The notes below the pieces were generated by a model that saw only the letters and a program-made list of their open reading frames with translations, was not told where the DNA came from and did not search any database. Positions 8,801 through 16,113 of a DNA stretch of 37,079 bases are shown here, piece after piece. Origin of the DNA: Sedimentisphaerales bacterium (lineage in GTDB: Bacteria > Planctomycetota > Phycisphaerae > Sedimentisphaerales > Anaerobacaceae). A program made the translations under genes and the position numbers. The stretch spans positions 1 through 37,079 of the forward strand of contig JAUWPZ010000022.1 of NCBI GenBank assembly GCA_030611315.1. The letters are read 5' to 3'. The first letter of the stretch is position 1, and each line of letters starts with the position of its first letter.

Positions 8801-9488
8801 CCCACTGTTTGTGCTCTTCAAAAAAGCTCTGGCGGTCCACATCCGGCAGATAATGCATAAAAAACACCAGATTGGAATGCACTACGGGATTATGTGAGGC
8901 TTTTGGGATTGCTTGTCTTAGTATTTCGTTGCCTTCTTTGGCGCGGCCCATCCTGACCAGGAGCATTCCATAGTTATTGAGCAAAATACCGTTGTCGGGA
9001 TTACCCTCGATTGCTTTCTGGCGATATTCCATTTCCTTTGCATATTGCTGTTTCTTTTCATTGATATTTGCCAGTTCATTGAACACCGCCCAATGCGGCT
9101 CAATTGTTTGACGAATATCCTCGTACCATTGCTCCGCCTCTTCAATCCTTCCCAAAGTTAGTAAAGTCGCCGCAAGCATATACATTACGCCGATATTTGA
9201 GGGGTCTTTCTTCATCATCTGCCGGACAATTTCGATATTGTCATCAGTGATGAGAGCCCTGGCCTGCTCCATTCTATCGGACTGCATGGCGTTCAGAGCT
9301 TCGATTAGAAATTTCGGCAGCTTGTCCTCACAGGTTGCAACCTTCATCCGGCCATCCTTGGAAAGAGTAAATTGCACATCGTCATCGGCCGAGATAGTTT
9401 TCAAGGGATGAGAGGACTGCTTCATTAGTTGTTTACTTCTTTTCTTCCTTTGGCGGTGAACACGCCTTTGTTTCTTATCCCCGCTCAT
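5883..9488 (-). CDS. giant TPR - GT41 (O-GlcNAc transferase-like) - sulfotransferase-like - sulfotransferase fusion
   Basis: The 1201-residue protein has four regions. A very basic N-terminus leads into TPR-like helices at about 95-215 (MLAATLLTLGRIEEAEQWY, LLNNYGMLLVRMGRAKEGNEIL). Residues 252-610 match the catalytic part of SPINDLY/OGT-type GT41 enzymes: RIGYVSPDFCTHSVAHFF with the usual active-site histidine region, DILVDLSGHT, PVQVSYLGYPDTTG, DYRFTDEIADP, DTYPYNGTTTTFEALWMGVPV. Residues 660-915 look like a sulfotransferase P-loop fold (FHNLARAGGTLVCKCL; LALVRHPVDQWLSL). Residues 954-1201 form a second, clearer one (IFISSMPRAGSMWTYN, the PAPS 5' loop; VPYRDIRDCIMSY, the 3' loop). No signal or membrane segment is visible, so it is cytoplasmic. 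It follows fliK by 86 bases on the same strand. Glycosylation and sulfation of a flagellar or surface protein is inferred. Confidence 0.85.
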   Translation of the reverse strand: MSGDKKQRRVHRQRKKRSKQLMKQSSHPLKTISADDDVQFTLSKDGRMKVATCEDKLPKFLIEALNAMQSDRMEQARALITDDNIEIVRQMMKKDPSNIGVMYMLAATLLTLGRIEEAEQWYEDIRQTIEPHWAVFNELANINEKKQQYAKEMEYRQKAIEGNPDNGILLNNYGMLLVRMGRAKEGNEILRQAIPKASHNPVVHSNLVFFMHYLPDVDRQSFFEEHKQWARDQTPIKLARTSHDNDPDPDRRLRIGYVSPDFCTHSVAHFFEILLDEQNRREIETFGYGNVESPDEVTERLKSKFDHYRNILGVNDTDIVDMVLKDKIDILVDLSGHTGFNRMTVFGYKPAPVQVSYLGYPDTTGMEQVDYRFTDEIADPPESQKFYTEKLFYLPDGFLSYKPPDYAPPVGPLPALENGYITFGSFNNNCKIDSAIMTIWAEVLKANKDSRMILKFRGGQVKVLQQHYLGEFEKLGISPDRIEIHGGLFPIEHLNLYNRIDIALDTYPYNGTTTTFEALWMGVPVISLVGEHHMSRVGLSILTRFGMGFLAASTPEEYVVRAAALAAKTDTLAEMRAVMRRTIAGASLCNTSKFVKNVEAAYRTMWHKWCENQDVNIDAQEIASQEQRPGDEIKISSITSVGPVAGPSELRQKEPSEKPPVRLFHNLARAGGTLVCKCLGCMDKTVLLSEIHPLATRYYNPLAQAHQWHNLLKPVDIRVPKEEKIVSFAYIIELINKRCVESGQKLLIRDWGHLDFIAVPFLKKPSYRMLLAEALASSFEVIQLALVRHPVDQWLSLSKIPIMQENLLTVEMFLKGYLRFAEQAAGIGFIRYEDFTAKPLWQMKIICEKLQLDFDEDFINKWFDYEKITGDVGKLSRGSSLRRIEPLPRQPAAPELLKHFHENDDYWQAIYLLNYPDVEQGKSSARHPRITISTPVCSAAKKPEKHAKRKINAERIFISSMPRAGSMWTYNVTRALIQSAGLEVIPQSVPIEPKPFISRAFKEPPKENQVHCIKTHYVVEPPEGDSHTLIIVPYRDIRDCIMSYMKFMNVDFEYAVRAMRHWNPTDEYFKKQTDNILKIRYDQITNEPLDTIQKIDSFIDSGASFEAIEQINERFSKKNVKKKVDGLKNISTEQVLANPATLSTVKTAKDSYRVFDNGTGFQTGHVSSRKDGHWREALSEDQKKFLMEETADWLERNGFEL

Positions 9489-9574
9489 TTGGACCTTTCC
9501 AATTGTAACTTGGGTTAGTTAAGCTTGACATTTGCCGCGAGTCGTGGGTTAGGTGGCGGTATTTGTGGGCCTTT

Positions 9575-11338
9575 CTACATGAGCATGTCGATGCGGTTAT
9601 CGGTAAGGACCATCTCCTGTTGTTCGAGATTATCCTGGTAGCCGCTGTTGTTTGTCAGCCATTGGTCGAGCCCGGCGGCGTTGGCGTCGGGGTTGTCGCG
9701 GTTACCTCCTTCTGCAAAGCCGTGCTGCTGGAAGAAACCATCCTGCAACGTCTGGTCTTTGGATGCATTCTGCTCGCTTTGGTTCGTGAGAACGACTTCA
9801 AGCCGCCTTATTTGAACGCCTGAATCCTGGATGCTTCGGATTATCTCAGGCAGAGCCTGCTCAACCTCGTATCTGGTTTGTGTCTTGCTGACTTCCAAAA
9901 GGCCGGTTATCTGGCCATCCTGCTCCTCGAACTTTATCAAAACCTTCCCCAGTTCCGGTGGATTGAGGCGAATTGTAATTTGCTGGTTTCCGGCCGGCTG
10001 GGATAAGGAGCTTTGAACAGACTCGAGTATCTGTTTGCTGATTCCTGTAGAGGCGCTGCCGGGCGGAGCGCCGCCGCCGGTCTTGACGGTCTCGGCGGAG
10101 GCGGATAATGCCTCTGCAATGAGAGTCTGGGTGTTATTTTGAGGCAGGAGCTGCTCGAAATCCGAATTAGAGCTGTTTTCGGAAGTTGTACTGCTGGGGC
10201 TCTTTGTCTGGCCGGTGGAAATTTGGATTTCGGTTAAGTTCAGCTTCCCGAGAGGGTTTCCACCTGAGAGGTTTTTCCAGATGGGCCGGGACTCTTTGTC
10301 GCTGCTGCCTGACAACTCTGAGAGCATCTGACCAGCGATAGCTTTGTTGCCGGTTGGTTCCTCGGCAGTGGCAGTGGATTTTACCGGACCAACATCGACC
10401 GGTTGTGGCTGGGGTTCAGAGCGGTTGTTCTGGGTTTGAGCCGTGTCGGTATTCAGCACGGGGTTCTTCGGAGCATTCGAAACGACGTTAGAAACGGGTG
10501 TTTTGTCGCCGGGCAAAACAGCTACGGACATCACATTTTTGCCGCTTTCCTGGAGAGGAGTATCTGTTGTTTCACCAACAGATTTATTCAATATTGGGGC
10601 TGCATCGGCATTATTGCTTTTTCCCTGCTCAGTATCAGCTACCACCGAGCCTTTTGAGATATTAGGTATAACATCTTTTATCCCGGTTTGGTTTTGGTCG
10701 GCAGGCAAAATGGGATTACTTTCAGTTTGTGGAGCTTCAGGGCTTGTCTCGGCGGATTTTACAGTGGCTGAATTGGGAGCCTGAGTAGGTATTTGCTGTA
10801 CTTTGTTGGGTTGGGCAATGGTGTTCGGCTGGGTGGATTCGTCCGGAGTATTTGAACTTACTTGCTGTTGGTTGGGATTTTTAACTGCTATCAGGCCATT
10901 CCTAACTAAGGCCGAGGGAACGAGGTCATCTCCAACCGGCGTCCCTGGAGCCAGCCCTTTTCCAACCTCCGCCGCGGCAGTCGCTTTTTTCTCGCATGCC
11001 TCAGATTGCTGAGAATTTGCCGTTGGATCCGTCACAGAAGTTGAGCTTTTCGCCTCATTTTCAGCTTTTTCCTGACTTTTTTGCTGTTTTTGCGGCTCAA
11101 TTTTCGTGCGTAAAGTATTGCCAAAGTCTTCTGGTGGCTCGTTAAAAGGTGTTTCGTGGGTATTAGGATGCGTATTATCGGTCGTTGTTGTTTCGGGACC
11201 TGCGACTGGCGTTGAATTGCCCTCCGAGCCAGTGGGAAAATGCTGGTTATTATCGATTGTTGAGGGTTTTGAAGGAGGTGGAGCGGCAGCGGTTGTGACT
11301 GCGAACAGATTATCGATTGTCAGCACGTTAGTATTCAT
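9575..11338 (-). CDS. fliK: flagellar hook-length control protein FliK
   Basis: The 587-residue protein is mostly a low-complexity Ser/Thr/Asn/Gln/Pro-rich chain (about 1-430), as expected of the secreted molecular-ruler part. A conserved globular domain follows at about 445-520: QQITIRLNPPELGKVLIKFEEQDGQITGLLEV... ALPEIIRSIQDSGVQIRRLEV. That is the Flg_hook (FliK C-terminal) signature, with the diagnostic 'L.P.eLG.v.v'. FliK is exported through the flagellar apparatus and switches export from hook to filament substrates. The gene diverges from flgB and has its own sigma-54-like promoter about 30 bases upstream of its start. The GT41-sulfotransferase gene lies downstream with no obvious terminator between them. 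Confidence 0.9.
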   Translation of the reverse strand: MNTNVLTIDNLFAVTTAAAPPPSKPSTIDNNQHFPTGSEGNSTPVAGPETTTTDNTHPNTHETPFNEPPEDFGNTLRTKIEPQKQQKSQEKAENEAKSSTSVTDPTANSQQSEACEKKATAAAEVGKGLAPGTPVGDDLVPSALVRNGLIAVKNPNQQQVSSNTPDESTQPNTIAQPNKVQQIPTQAPNSATVKSAETSPEAPQTESNPILPADQNQTGIKDVIPNISKGSVVADTEQGKSNNADAAPILNKSVGETTDTPLQESGKNVMSVAVLPGDKTPVSNVVSNAPKNPVLNTDTAQTQNNRSEPQPQPVDVGPVKSTATAEEPTGNKAIAGQMLSELSGSSDKESRPIWKNLSGGNPLGKLNLTEIQISTGQTKSPSSTTSENSSNSDFEQLLPQNNTQTLIAEALSASAETVKTGGGAPPGSASTGISKQILESVQSSLSQPAGNQQITIRLNPPELGKVLIKFEEQDGQITGLLEVSKTQTRYEVEQALPEIIRSIQDSGVQIRRLEVVLTNQSEQNASKDQTLQDGFFQQHGFAEGGNRDNPDANAAGLDQWLTNNSGYQDNLEQQEMVLTDNRIDMLM

Positions 11339-11378
11339 ACAAAGGTACCTTCAAAACCTACTTATCTGCCAAATATTT

Positions 11379-11395
11379 AGCAATCCGTGTGCCAA
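11379..11395 (-). promoter_or_regulatory. sigma-54 promoter for fliK
   Basis: Minus strand TTGGCACACGGATTGCT matches the sigma-54 consensus TTGGCACGNNNNTTGCT in every fixed position but one, with correct GG/GC spacing. The predicted start is near 11368, about 30 bases before the fliK ATG. Confidence 0.8.
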
Positions 11396-11650
11396 TAGTT
11401 GGATGTGAGGTTTCTGTGTGATGATAACTACTTGTGGATACAGAGGATACGAAAACTGAAGAGAGGTGAGTTAGTCGAAAATATCCTGCTTTTGGGTATG
11501 GTTGCGGAGAAATATTCCTGTGTGAAAGGAAAGAATTTCCTTCTTTGAGTGTGCATATCTTCAAAAGGTGTTTGGCGAAGATGCTAATCTGTAAAAAAAC
11601 GCGCCCGGTTGTATAGAATCCTGACACTTCGCTGCCGTCGAGATAGGCAA

Positions 11651-11710
11651 TTTTTGCGGTCAAGGCCGTTTTTACGCAAAAAAGCCGGTTAACAGGCTGA
11701 AAATAACCGG
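11651..11710. promoter_or_regulatory. two dyads upstream of the flgB promoter, possible activator sites
   Basis: TTTTTGCG (11651-11658) pairs with CGCAAAAA (11675-11682). CCGGTTA (11685-11691) pairs with TAACCGG (11704-11710). They sit about 40-95 bases upstream of the predicted flgB start, between two divergent sigma-54 promoters where a bacterial enhancer-binding protein would be expected. A terminator role is possible but no gene reads into them. The rest of 11396-11650 has no gene. Confidence 0.35.
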
Positions 11711-11720
11711 ATTCAAGCAT

Positions 11721-11737
11721 TTGGCACGATTATTGCT
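11721..11737 (+). promoter_or_regulatory. sigma-54 promoter for the flgB operon
   Basis: TTGGCACGATTATTGCT is an exact match to the sigma-54 -24/-12 consensus (TTGGCACGNNNNTTGCT). The expected transcription start is about 11748, some 38 bases before the flgB ATG. It fits sigma-54 control of hook-basal-body genes known in many polar-flagellated bacteria. Confidence 0.9.
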
Positions 11738-11785
11738 GATTTAATTTAGCAAAGAAGGTTTGTGCATAGATTTTGGGAAACAGAA

Positions 11786-12145
11786 ATGTCCAAAACAAGC
11801 GACATAATGGCTCTTCTCGATGCCGGTATAAGGGCGGAAAGCCTTCGGCAGAAGTCCATAGCCAATAACATCGCCAATATTGAGACTCCCGGATACCGCA
11901 GGGTCGAAGTCAATTTCGAAAAGCTACTTAAGAAGGCTTTGGACTCGAATGGAGCCGTTGACCTCAGCGAGCTCAAGCCGCTGATTTTTCAGCCTAAAAA
12001 GACGCCTGTAAAATCAAACGGCAATGACGTTAGCCTGGAGGGCGAAGTTGGCGAGATGGTCAAGAATGCCCTTCGGCACAAGGCATATATTCGCCTGCTC
12101 AACAGGAAGTACAGCCAATTCGATTTGGCGATAAATATAAGATAG
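11786..12145 (+). CDS. flgB: flagellar basal-body rod protein FlgB
   Basis: The 119-residue protein (from ATG 11786) begins MSKTSDIMALLDAGIRAESLRQKSIANNIANIETPGYRRVEV, with the 'NNIAN..TPGYrr' rod-protein signature. It ends with 'ALRHKAYIRLLNRKYSQFDLAIN', the C-terminal helix typical of FlgB. FlgB forms the proximal rod, assembled through the export apparatus in the periplasm. It is the first gene after the sigma-54 promoter. A GTG at 11762 would add 8 residues, but its Shine-Dalgarno is only 3 bases away, so the ATG is preferred with modest certainty. Somewhat short for the family. Confidence 0.92.
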   Translation: MSKTSDIMALLDAGIRAESLRQKSIANNIANIETPGYRRVEVNFEKLLKKALDSNGAVDLSELKPLIFQPKKTPVKSNGNDVSLEGEVGEMVKNALRHKAYIRLLNRKYSQFDLAINIR

Positions 12146-12212
12146 TTTTTCTCGGTTTGTAACCGGGGTTTTTTGAACGAGAAGAAACCCGGGAAATTAA
12201 GGAATGTAACAG

Positions 12213-12614
12213 ATGTCAGTACACAGCACATACGGCCCAATAGATATTGCGATTTCGGGTATGCAGGCACAGGGCAAACAGATGGAGGTGATTTCGTCTA
12301 ACGTTGCCAATGCCCGCACGACCGACGCCGGCAAGGGTGAGCCTTACCGCAGACTTGTGGCCATGTTCAAAGCAGCCGATGGTATTAGTGGCGTCAGCAT
12401 GGATGAGATAGCGACGGATATGAGCGATTTTTACCAGATTTCAGACCCCGGCCACCCGAAGGCGGATGAGTATGGTTATGTTTCGATGCCGAATGTGAAT
12501 GTGCCTGTCGAGATGATGAATCTGACTATTGCGACGCGTGCGTATCAGGCTAACGCGGCGATTCTCAAACGTTATCAGCAAATGGTGGAAACCACACTCG
12601 AATTACTTCGATAG
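12213..12614 (+). CDS. flgC: flagellar basal-body rod protein FlgC
   Basis: The 133-residue protein has the FlgC layout. 'IDIAISGMQAQGKQMEVISSNVANARTT' is the flg_bb_rod N-terminal motif. In the middle 'YRRLVAMFKA' is followed by 'DPGHPKADEYGYVSMPNVNVPVEMMNLTIATRAYQANAAILKRYQQMVETTLELLR'. The phrase 'P.aDe.GyV..PNVn...EM' is diagnostic of FlgC. It is a rod component between FlgB and the distal rod. AAGGAA sits 8 bases before the ATG. A 67-base gap separates it from flgB. Confidence 0.95.
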   Translation: MSVHSTYGPIDIAISGMQAQGKQMEVISSNVANARTTDAGKGEPYRRLVAMFKAADGISGVSMDEIATDMSDFYQISDPGHPKADEYGYVSMPNVNVPVEMMNLTIATRAYQANAAILKRYQQMVETTLELLR

Positions 12615-12629
12615 TTCAGGGAGCAAGCA

Positions 12630-12953
12630 ATGGTTAACTTAAATGCAAATGTTGGCTCAGTGTTATCCAATACCAATCCCGGCTACATAGGGATGCCGAA
12701 GGCCGGCGGCGCCGATGGTGGGGAGTCGAGCTTTGCTAAAACCGTCAAGGCAGTCGAGAACTATATATCCAAGGTTGATGACCTTCAACAGTCATCAGAT
12801 GTGTCTATAAGGGATTTGTTGTCCGGCAAGAATGAGGATATCACTTCGGTGGTCTCTGCGGTGGCTGAAGCTGATATGAGTTTCAAGCTTCTCGTTGGTG
12901 TTAGAAACAAGATGATTGAGGCCTATAAACAAACTATGAACATGCCGTTGTGA
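12630..12953 (+). CDS. fliE: flagellar hook-basal body protein FliE
   Basis: This 107-residue protein has a variable Gly/Ala-rich start and a conserved end: SSFAKTVKAVENYISKVDDLQQSSDVSIRDLLSGKNEDITSVVSAVAEADMSFKLLVGVRNKMIEAYKQTMNMPL. The 'm.fk.l..vRnK..eAY.e.mnm.' ending identifies FliE, which links the MS ring to the rod and is the first rod protein exported. It follows flgC by 15 bases and has a GGGAG ribosome binding site. Confidence 0.94.
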   Translation: MVNLNANVGSVLSNTNPGYIGMPKAGGADGGESSFAKTVKAVENYISKVDDLQQSSDVSIRDLLSGKNEDITSVVSAVAEADMSFKLLVGVRNKMIEAYKQTMNMPL

Positions 12954-13006
12954 TGATTGAAGCGTAGAGCCTCATTCGAGGTGTGTTTAACGGGATGCGA
13001 TAAAGA

Positions 13007-14521
13007 ATGGACTTTTTGCAGAAGATAGGAGCAGTTTGGGAGAAGATAGGCCTGGTTCAGCGGGCTTTGCTGGTTGCGCTGGTTCTGACATTTATTATTG
13101 GCGGCGCTCTGCTGGTTCACTGGGCCCGAAAGCCCGACATGAGGATACTGTATCACGATTTGTCCCCTGAAAACGCGTCCAAGATTGCAGATAAAATCAG
13201 CGAAAGGGGCGTTGCTTACGAAATGCGCAACGGCGGAACCAGCATCTATGTTCCGGTGGATAAGGTATATCAGCTTCGTATGGACGTGGCGGGAGAGGGG
13301 CTTGCTACGGGTTCTATAGTCCAGCCGGGCTGGGATGGGCTCGAAAAACAAGAGTTCGGCGTCCACCCGGATGTTCAAAATGCCAAGATAAAACGCGCGC
13401 TGCAGGAAGAGCTCGCCAAGAGCATCCAGATGATAGATGGTGTGAGTTACGCACGGGTCCATATAGTAAGCTCCGAGCAAACAGTTTTTACATCCGAAGC
13501 GGGCAAAACCACAGCTTCGGTAATTCTTCAACTTAAACCGGGTTATAGACCGAGTTCATTGAATGTCGCGGCAATTACCCATTTGGTCTCCGGCAGTATC
13601 GAGGGGCTTAGTTCGGAAAATGTTACGGTGGTGGATAGTCGCGGGCGTCTTCTTACCAGTGATTCGGACTCAATCATGACCAGCGGGGCCGGTACTGTTC
13701 AGGATTACAGGGAAAGGGTGGAGCAGAATCTGGCGAACAAAGCCGAAGAGATGCTCACCACTGTTTTAGGCCCCGGCCGGGCGATTGTGAGGGTCAGCGC
13801 CGTTATCGATATGAACAGCGTCAGTACTGTTACGGAAACTTACGATCCGACCGGCAAAGTGATGACAAGTGAAGAGATTCTAACGGATAGCGAAACTGAA
13901 GCCGGCACAGTATTGGCTGAAGGCGAACCGGCCGTACCGGGCAGTAAAAAGACAACTGAAAACATCTCGACAGAATACGAGGTTGGCAAGAGCGTGAAGC
14001 AGGAGGTCATCCTGCCCGGCCAGATAACTTCTCTGAAAGTGGCGGCGTTTGTTGACTTAACGCCTGCTGATGCCAACGAAGCTTCGGCCGGCGCCGAAGC
14101 CGCTAAAATCATGCAAGTGACCGATGTTCAGGAAATCATTCAAAATGCGCTTGGCATTGAGGACCCATCTGCTATCAAAGTGGTTGATGTCAAGATGAAT
14201 CGTCCGCTTGAATCGCTGGTTGAGGAGCAGCCATCCAGTTGGCCACGCTATACGGCGATTGCCCGCCAGGCTTCCCTGGGAATTATGGCGATTTGTGCAC
14301 TAATGGTATTCCGGATGTTCCGCGGTGCAAAGAAGAAGGTGTCCAAGAAGGGCGAAGCAGGGCACTTGCCGGAAGGTGAGGGGCCTGCCGGACTTCTGCC
14401 GGCAGAAGCCGGCAGGGCCGAGCCATTAGTGCTGCGCAGACAAATAGCAAAGGCTTTGAGGAGTAATCCTGAACAGGTCAAACAATTGTTTGCAAGTTGG
14501 ATCGAAGAAAAAGGGGATTAA
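13007..14521 (+). CDS. fliF: flagellar MS-ring protein FliF
   Basis: The 504-residue protein has an N-terminal membrane helix at about 20-42 (ALLVALVLTFIIGGALLVHW). The ring-building motifs of the YscJ/FliF family follow (YHDLSPENASKIADKISERGVAYEM; LQEELAKSIQMIDGVSYARVHIV). A periplasmic beta-collar region with 'PGRAIVRVSAVIDMNSVSTVTETYDP' is next, then a second membrane helix at about 418-440 (ARQASLGIMAICALMVFRMF). The cytoplasmic tail ends 'ALRSNPEQVKQLFASWIEEKGD', the FliG-binding helix. It forms the inner-membrane MS ring that nucleates the motor. It is slightly shorter than many homologues. Confidence 0.95.
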   Translation: MDFLQKIGAVWEKIGLVQRALLVALVLTFIIGGALLVHWARKPDMRILYHDLSPENASKIADKISERGVAYEMRNGGTSIYVPVDKVYQLRMDVAGEGLATGSIVQPGWDGLEKQEFGVHPDVQNAKIKRALQEELAKSIQMIDGVSYARVHIVSSEQTVFTSEAGKTTASVILQLKPGYRPSSLNVAAITHLVSGSIEGLSSENVTVVDSRGRLLTSDSDSIMTSGAGTVQDYRERVEQNLANKAEEMLTTVLGPGRAIVRVSAVIDMNSVSTVTETYDPTGKVMTSEEILTDSETEAGTVLAEGEPAVPGSKKTTENISTEYEVGKSVKQEVILPGQITSLKVAAFVDLTPADANEASAGAEAAKIMQVTDVQEIIQNALGIEDPSAIKVVDVKMNRPLESLVEEQPSSWPRYTAIARQASLGIMAICALMVFRMFRGAKKKVSKKGEAGHLPEGEGPAGLLPAEAGRAEPLVLRRQIAKALRSNPEQVKQLFASWIEEKGD

Positions 14522-14525
14522 GCAA

Positions 14526-15527
14526 GTGGCGTTGTCGGGAAAACAGAAAGCTGCGATGTTGTTGATGAGTCTGGACGCTGCGACTGCTGCCGAGTTGCTC
14601 AAGGGTCTTGATGCCGAAGTGGTTCAGGAATTGGCAGTGGAGTTGGCGTATCTGGATGCTGCGGGCCATCATAGCAGCAAGCAGAGTCTTGAGCTTGCCA
14701 GGCAGTTCTGTACTTCGCTTCAGACAAACAAGGGATTTCACCTTAATAGCTTTCTGAAGCAAATGCTGAAGAGTACGGTAGGTGATGAGAAGGCAGGACA
14801 AATACGGACCCAAATACAGTCGCTGCTGCATAAACGAGACCCATTTATATCTATTCGTTCCATTGATGCGCATACGATAGCGTCTGTTCTGGAGACTGAG
14901 CACCCTCAGGCTGCCGCGGTGGTTTTATCAGAATTGCCGGCCAAAAAGAGTTCAGAGGTTATTGGTTTTTTGGGCGAAGGTATCCGGCTTAGCGCTATCA
15001 GCAGGATGGCCAGTTGTAAGGCTGTGACCATTGAAGCAAAGACACGGATAGCGGAGACTGTTTGCAGACGTCTTGATGCTATTACCGCCGGGGGCGCAGG
15101 TGGAGCTTTGGCAGCCCGGCCTGAGCAGGCGTTAAGGAAGGTGGCGGTGATTTTGCGAAACCTGGGCAAGGAGCTTCGAGACGGTCTGCTTGGCGCCATA
15201 CAGGACAAAGACGACAAGACCGGTGAAATGGTAGCCAACTTGATGATAGTCTGGGAGGATATTCTACTGGTAGCCGACAGGTCGCTGCAGGAAGCTTTGA
15301 GAGGAATTGATTCGAAGAAATTAGCGTTAGCATTGCAAAAAGCCGATGATGCGATTGTCGAAAAGATTAAGTCTAATATCTCCGAGCGGGCCGCTGCTGC
15401 GTTGGACGAGGAGGCATCACTTATGTCGGCTCCCAGCAAAAAGGATGTCGAAGAAGCCAGAGAGGAAATTGTCCAGGTTCTACGCGAAATGAATGAGAAA
15501 GGTGAACTTGCGTTTATAGAAGATTAA
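14526..15527 (+). CDS. fliG: flagellar motor switch protein FliG
   Basis: The protein is 333 residues when read from a GTG at 14526 (ALSGKQKAAMLLMSLDAATAAELLKGL). That start has an AAGGGG site 9 bases upstream and lies 4 bases after the fliF stop. An ATG at 14490 inside fliF would add 12 atypical residues. The middle domain contains the conserved EHPQ motif (ETEHPQAAAVVLSELPAKKSSEVI). The C-terminal domain carries charged torque-helix residues (KVAVILRNLGKELRDGLLGAIQDKDD; DDAIVEKIKSNISERAAAALDEE). FliG couples the MS ring to the rotor switch and contacts MotA. Confidence 0.95.
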   Translation: MALSGKQKAAMLLMSLDAATAAELLKGLDAEVVQELAVELAYLDAAGHHSSKQSLELARQFCTSLQTNKGFHLNSFLKQMLKSTVGDEKAGQIRTQIQSLLHKRDPFISIRSIDAHTIASVLETEHPQAAAVVLSELPAKKSSEVIGFLGEGIRLSAISRMASCKAVTIEAKTRIAETVCRRLDAITAGGAGGALAARPEQALRKVAVILRNLGKELRDGLLGAIQDKDDKTGEMVANLMIVWEDILLVADRSLQEALRGIDSKKLALALQKADDAIVEKIKSNISERAAAALDEEASLMSAPSKKDVEEAREEIVQVLREMNEKGELAFIED

Positions 15528-15531
15528 TGCG

Positions 15532-16110
15532 ATGTCTGGTTCAGTTACGGTCAATCTTTCGAAGCCGATTGTCTCGGCGGTAGTTTTGGACAACTATTCC
15601 GATGGTATCGGAACCGAGTTGTCCGCTCGTGATTCCGGAGTGGGTGGCGAGCAGATTTTGATGCAGGAATTAGAGGCACAGAAAGCCTTGTTTTCACAGT
15701 CCTGCCAGAGTCTCAAAGGTGTGGTTGCCAGGCTCAATGAGTTTTGCGATAAGTTATTTTCCGAGCACAAAGAGGAGATTGCCAAACTGTCGGTGGAAAT
15801 CGCCAGAAAAGTATTGATGCAAAAAGTCCAGGAAGGGGATTACGAAATAGAATCCATTGTCAAGGAGGCGCTTAAGAGCGCTCCGGAGCGTCACGATGTG
15901 GTGGTGCACTTGAACGCGGAAGATTTTGCTCGATGCGAGAAGGCGCGACAACAAAATAAAACTGACGGCAGCCTGGCGGGCGTTAAGTTTATTTCGGACG
16001 ACAATATTGGGCGGGCGGAGTGCATGGTAGAGACTCCCAAGGGGATAATTGAATCGTTGATTGAAGAACATCTGGAACGTATTGGCAAAGCACTTAAAAA
16101 GGTGAAATAG
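15532..16110 (+). CDS. fliH: flagellar assembly protein FliH
   Basis: The 192-residue, mainly helical protein includes 'LFSEHKEEIAKLSVEIARKVLMQKVQEGDYEIESIVKEALKSAPERHDVVVHLNAEDFARCEK' and ends 'RAECMVETPKGIIESLIEEHLERIGKALKKVK'. That is the V-ATPase-E-like region of the FliH/SctL family. FliH binds FliI and regulates its ATPase at the export gate. Start and stop are nested tightly between fliG (4 bases upstream) and fliI (3 bases downstream), implying translational coupling. The N-terminal 50 residues are not conserved. Confidence 0.9.
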   Translation: MSGSVTVNLSKPIVSAVVLDNYSDGIGTELSARDSGVGGEQILMQELEAQKALFSQSCQSLKGVVARLNEFCDKLFSEHKEEIAKLSVEIARKVLMQKVQEGDYEIESIVKEALKSAPERHDVVVHLNAEDFARCEKARQQNKTDGSLAGVKFISDDNIGRAECMVETPKGIIESLIEEHLERIGKALKKVK

Positions 16111-16113
16111 TTT

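Noticed and set aside
5883-9488. Several plus-strand open frames opposite the 1201-residue gene
   Set aside because: They lack domain signals and mirror the coding frame; base composition follows the minus-strand gene.
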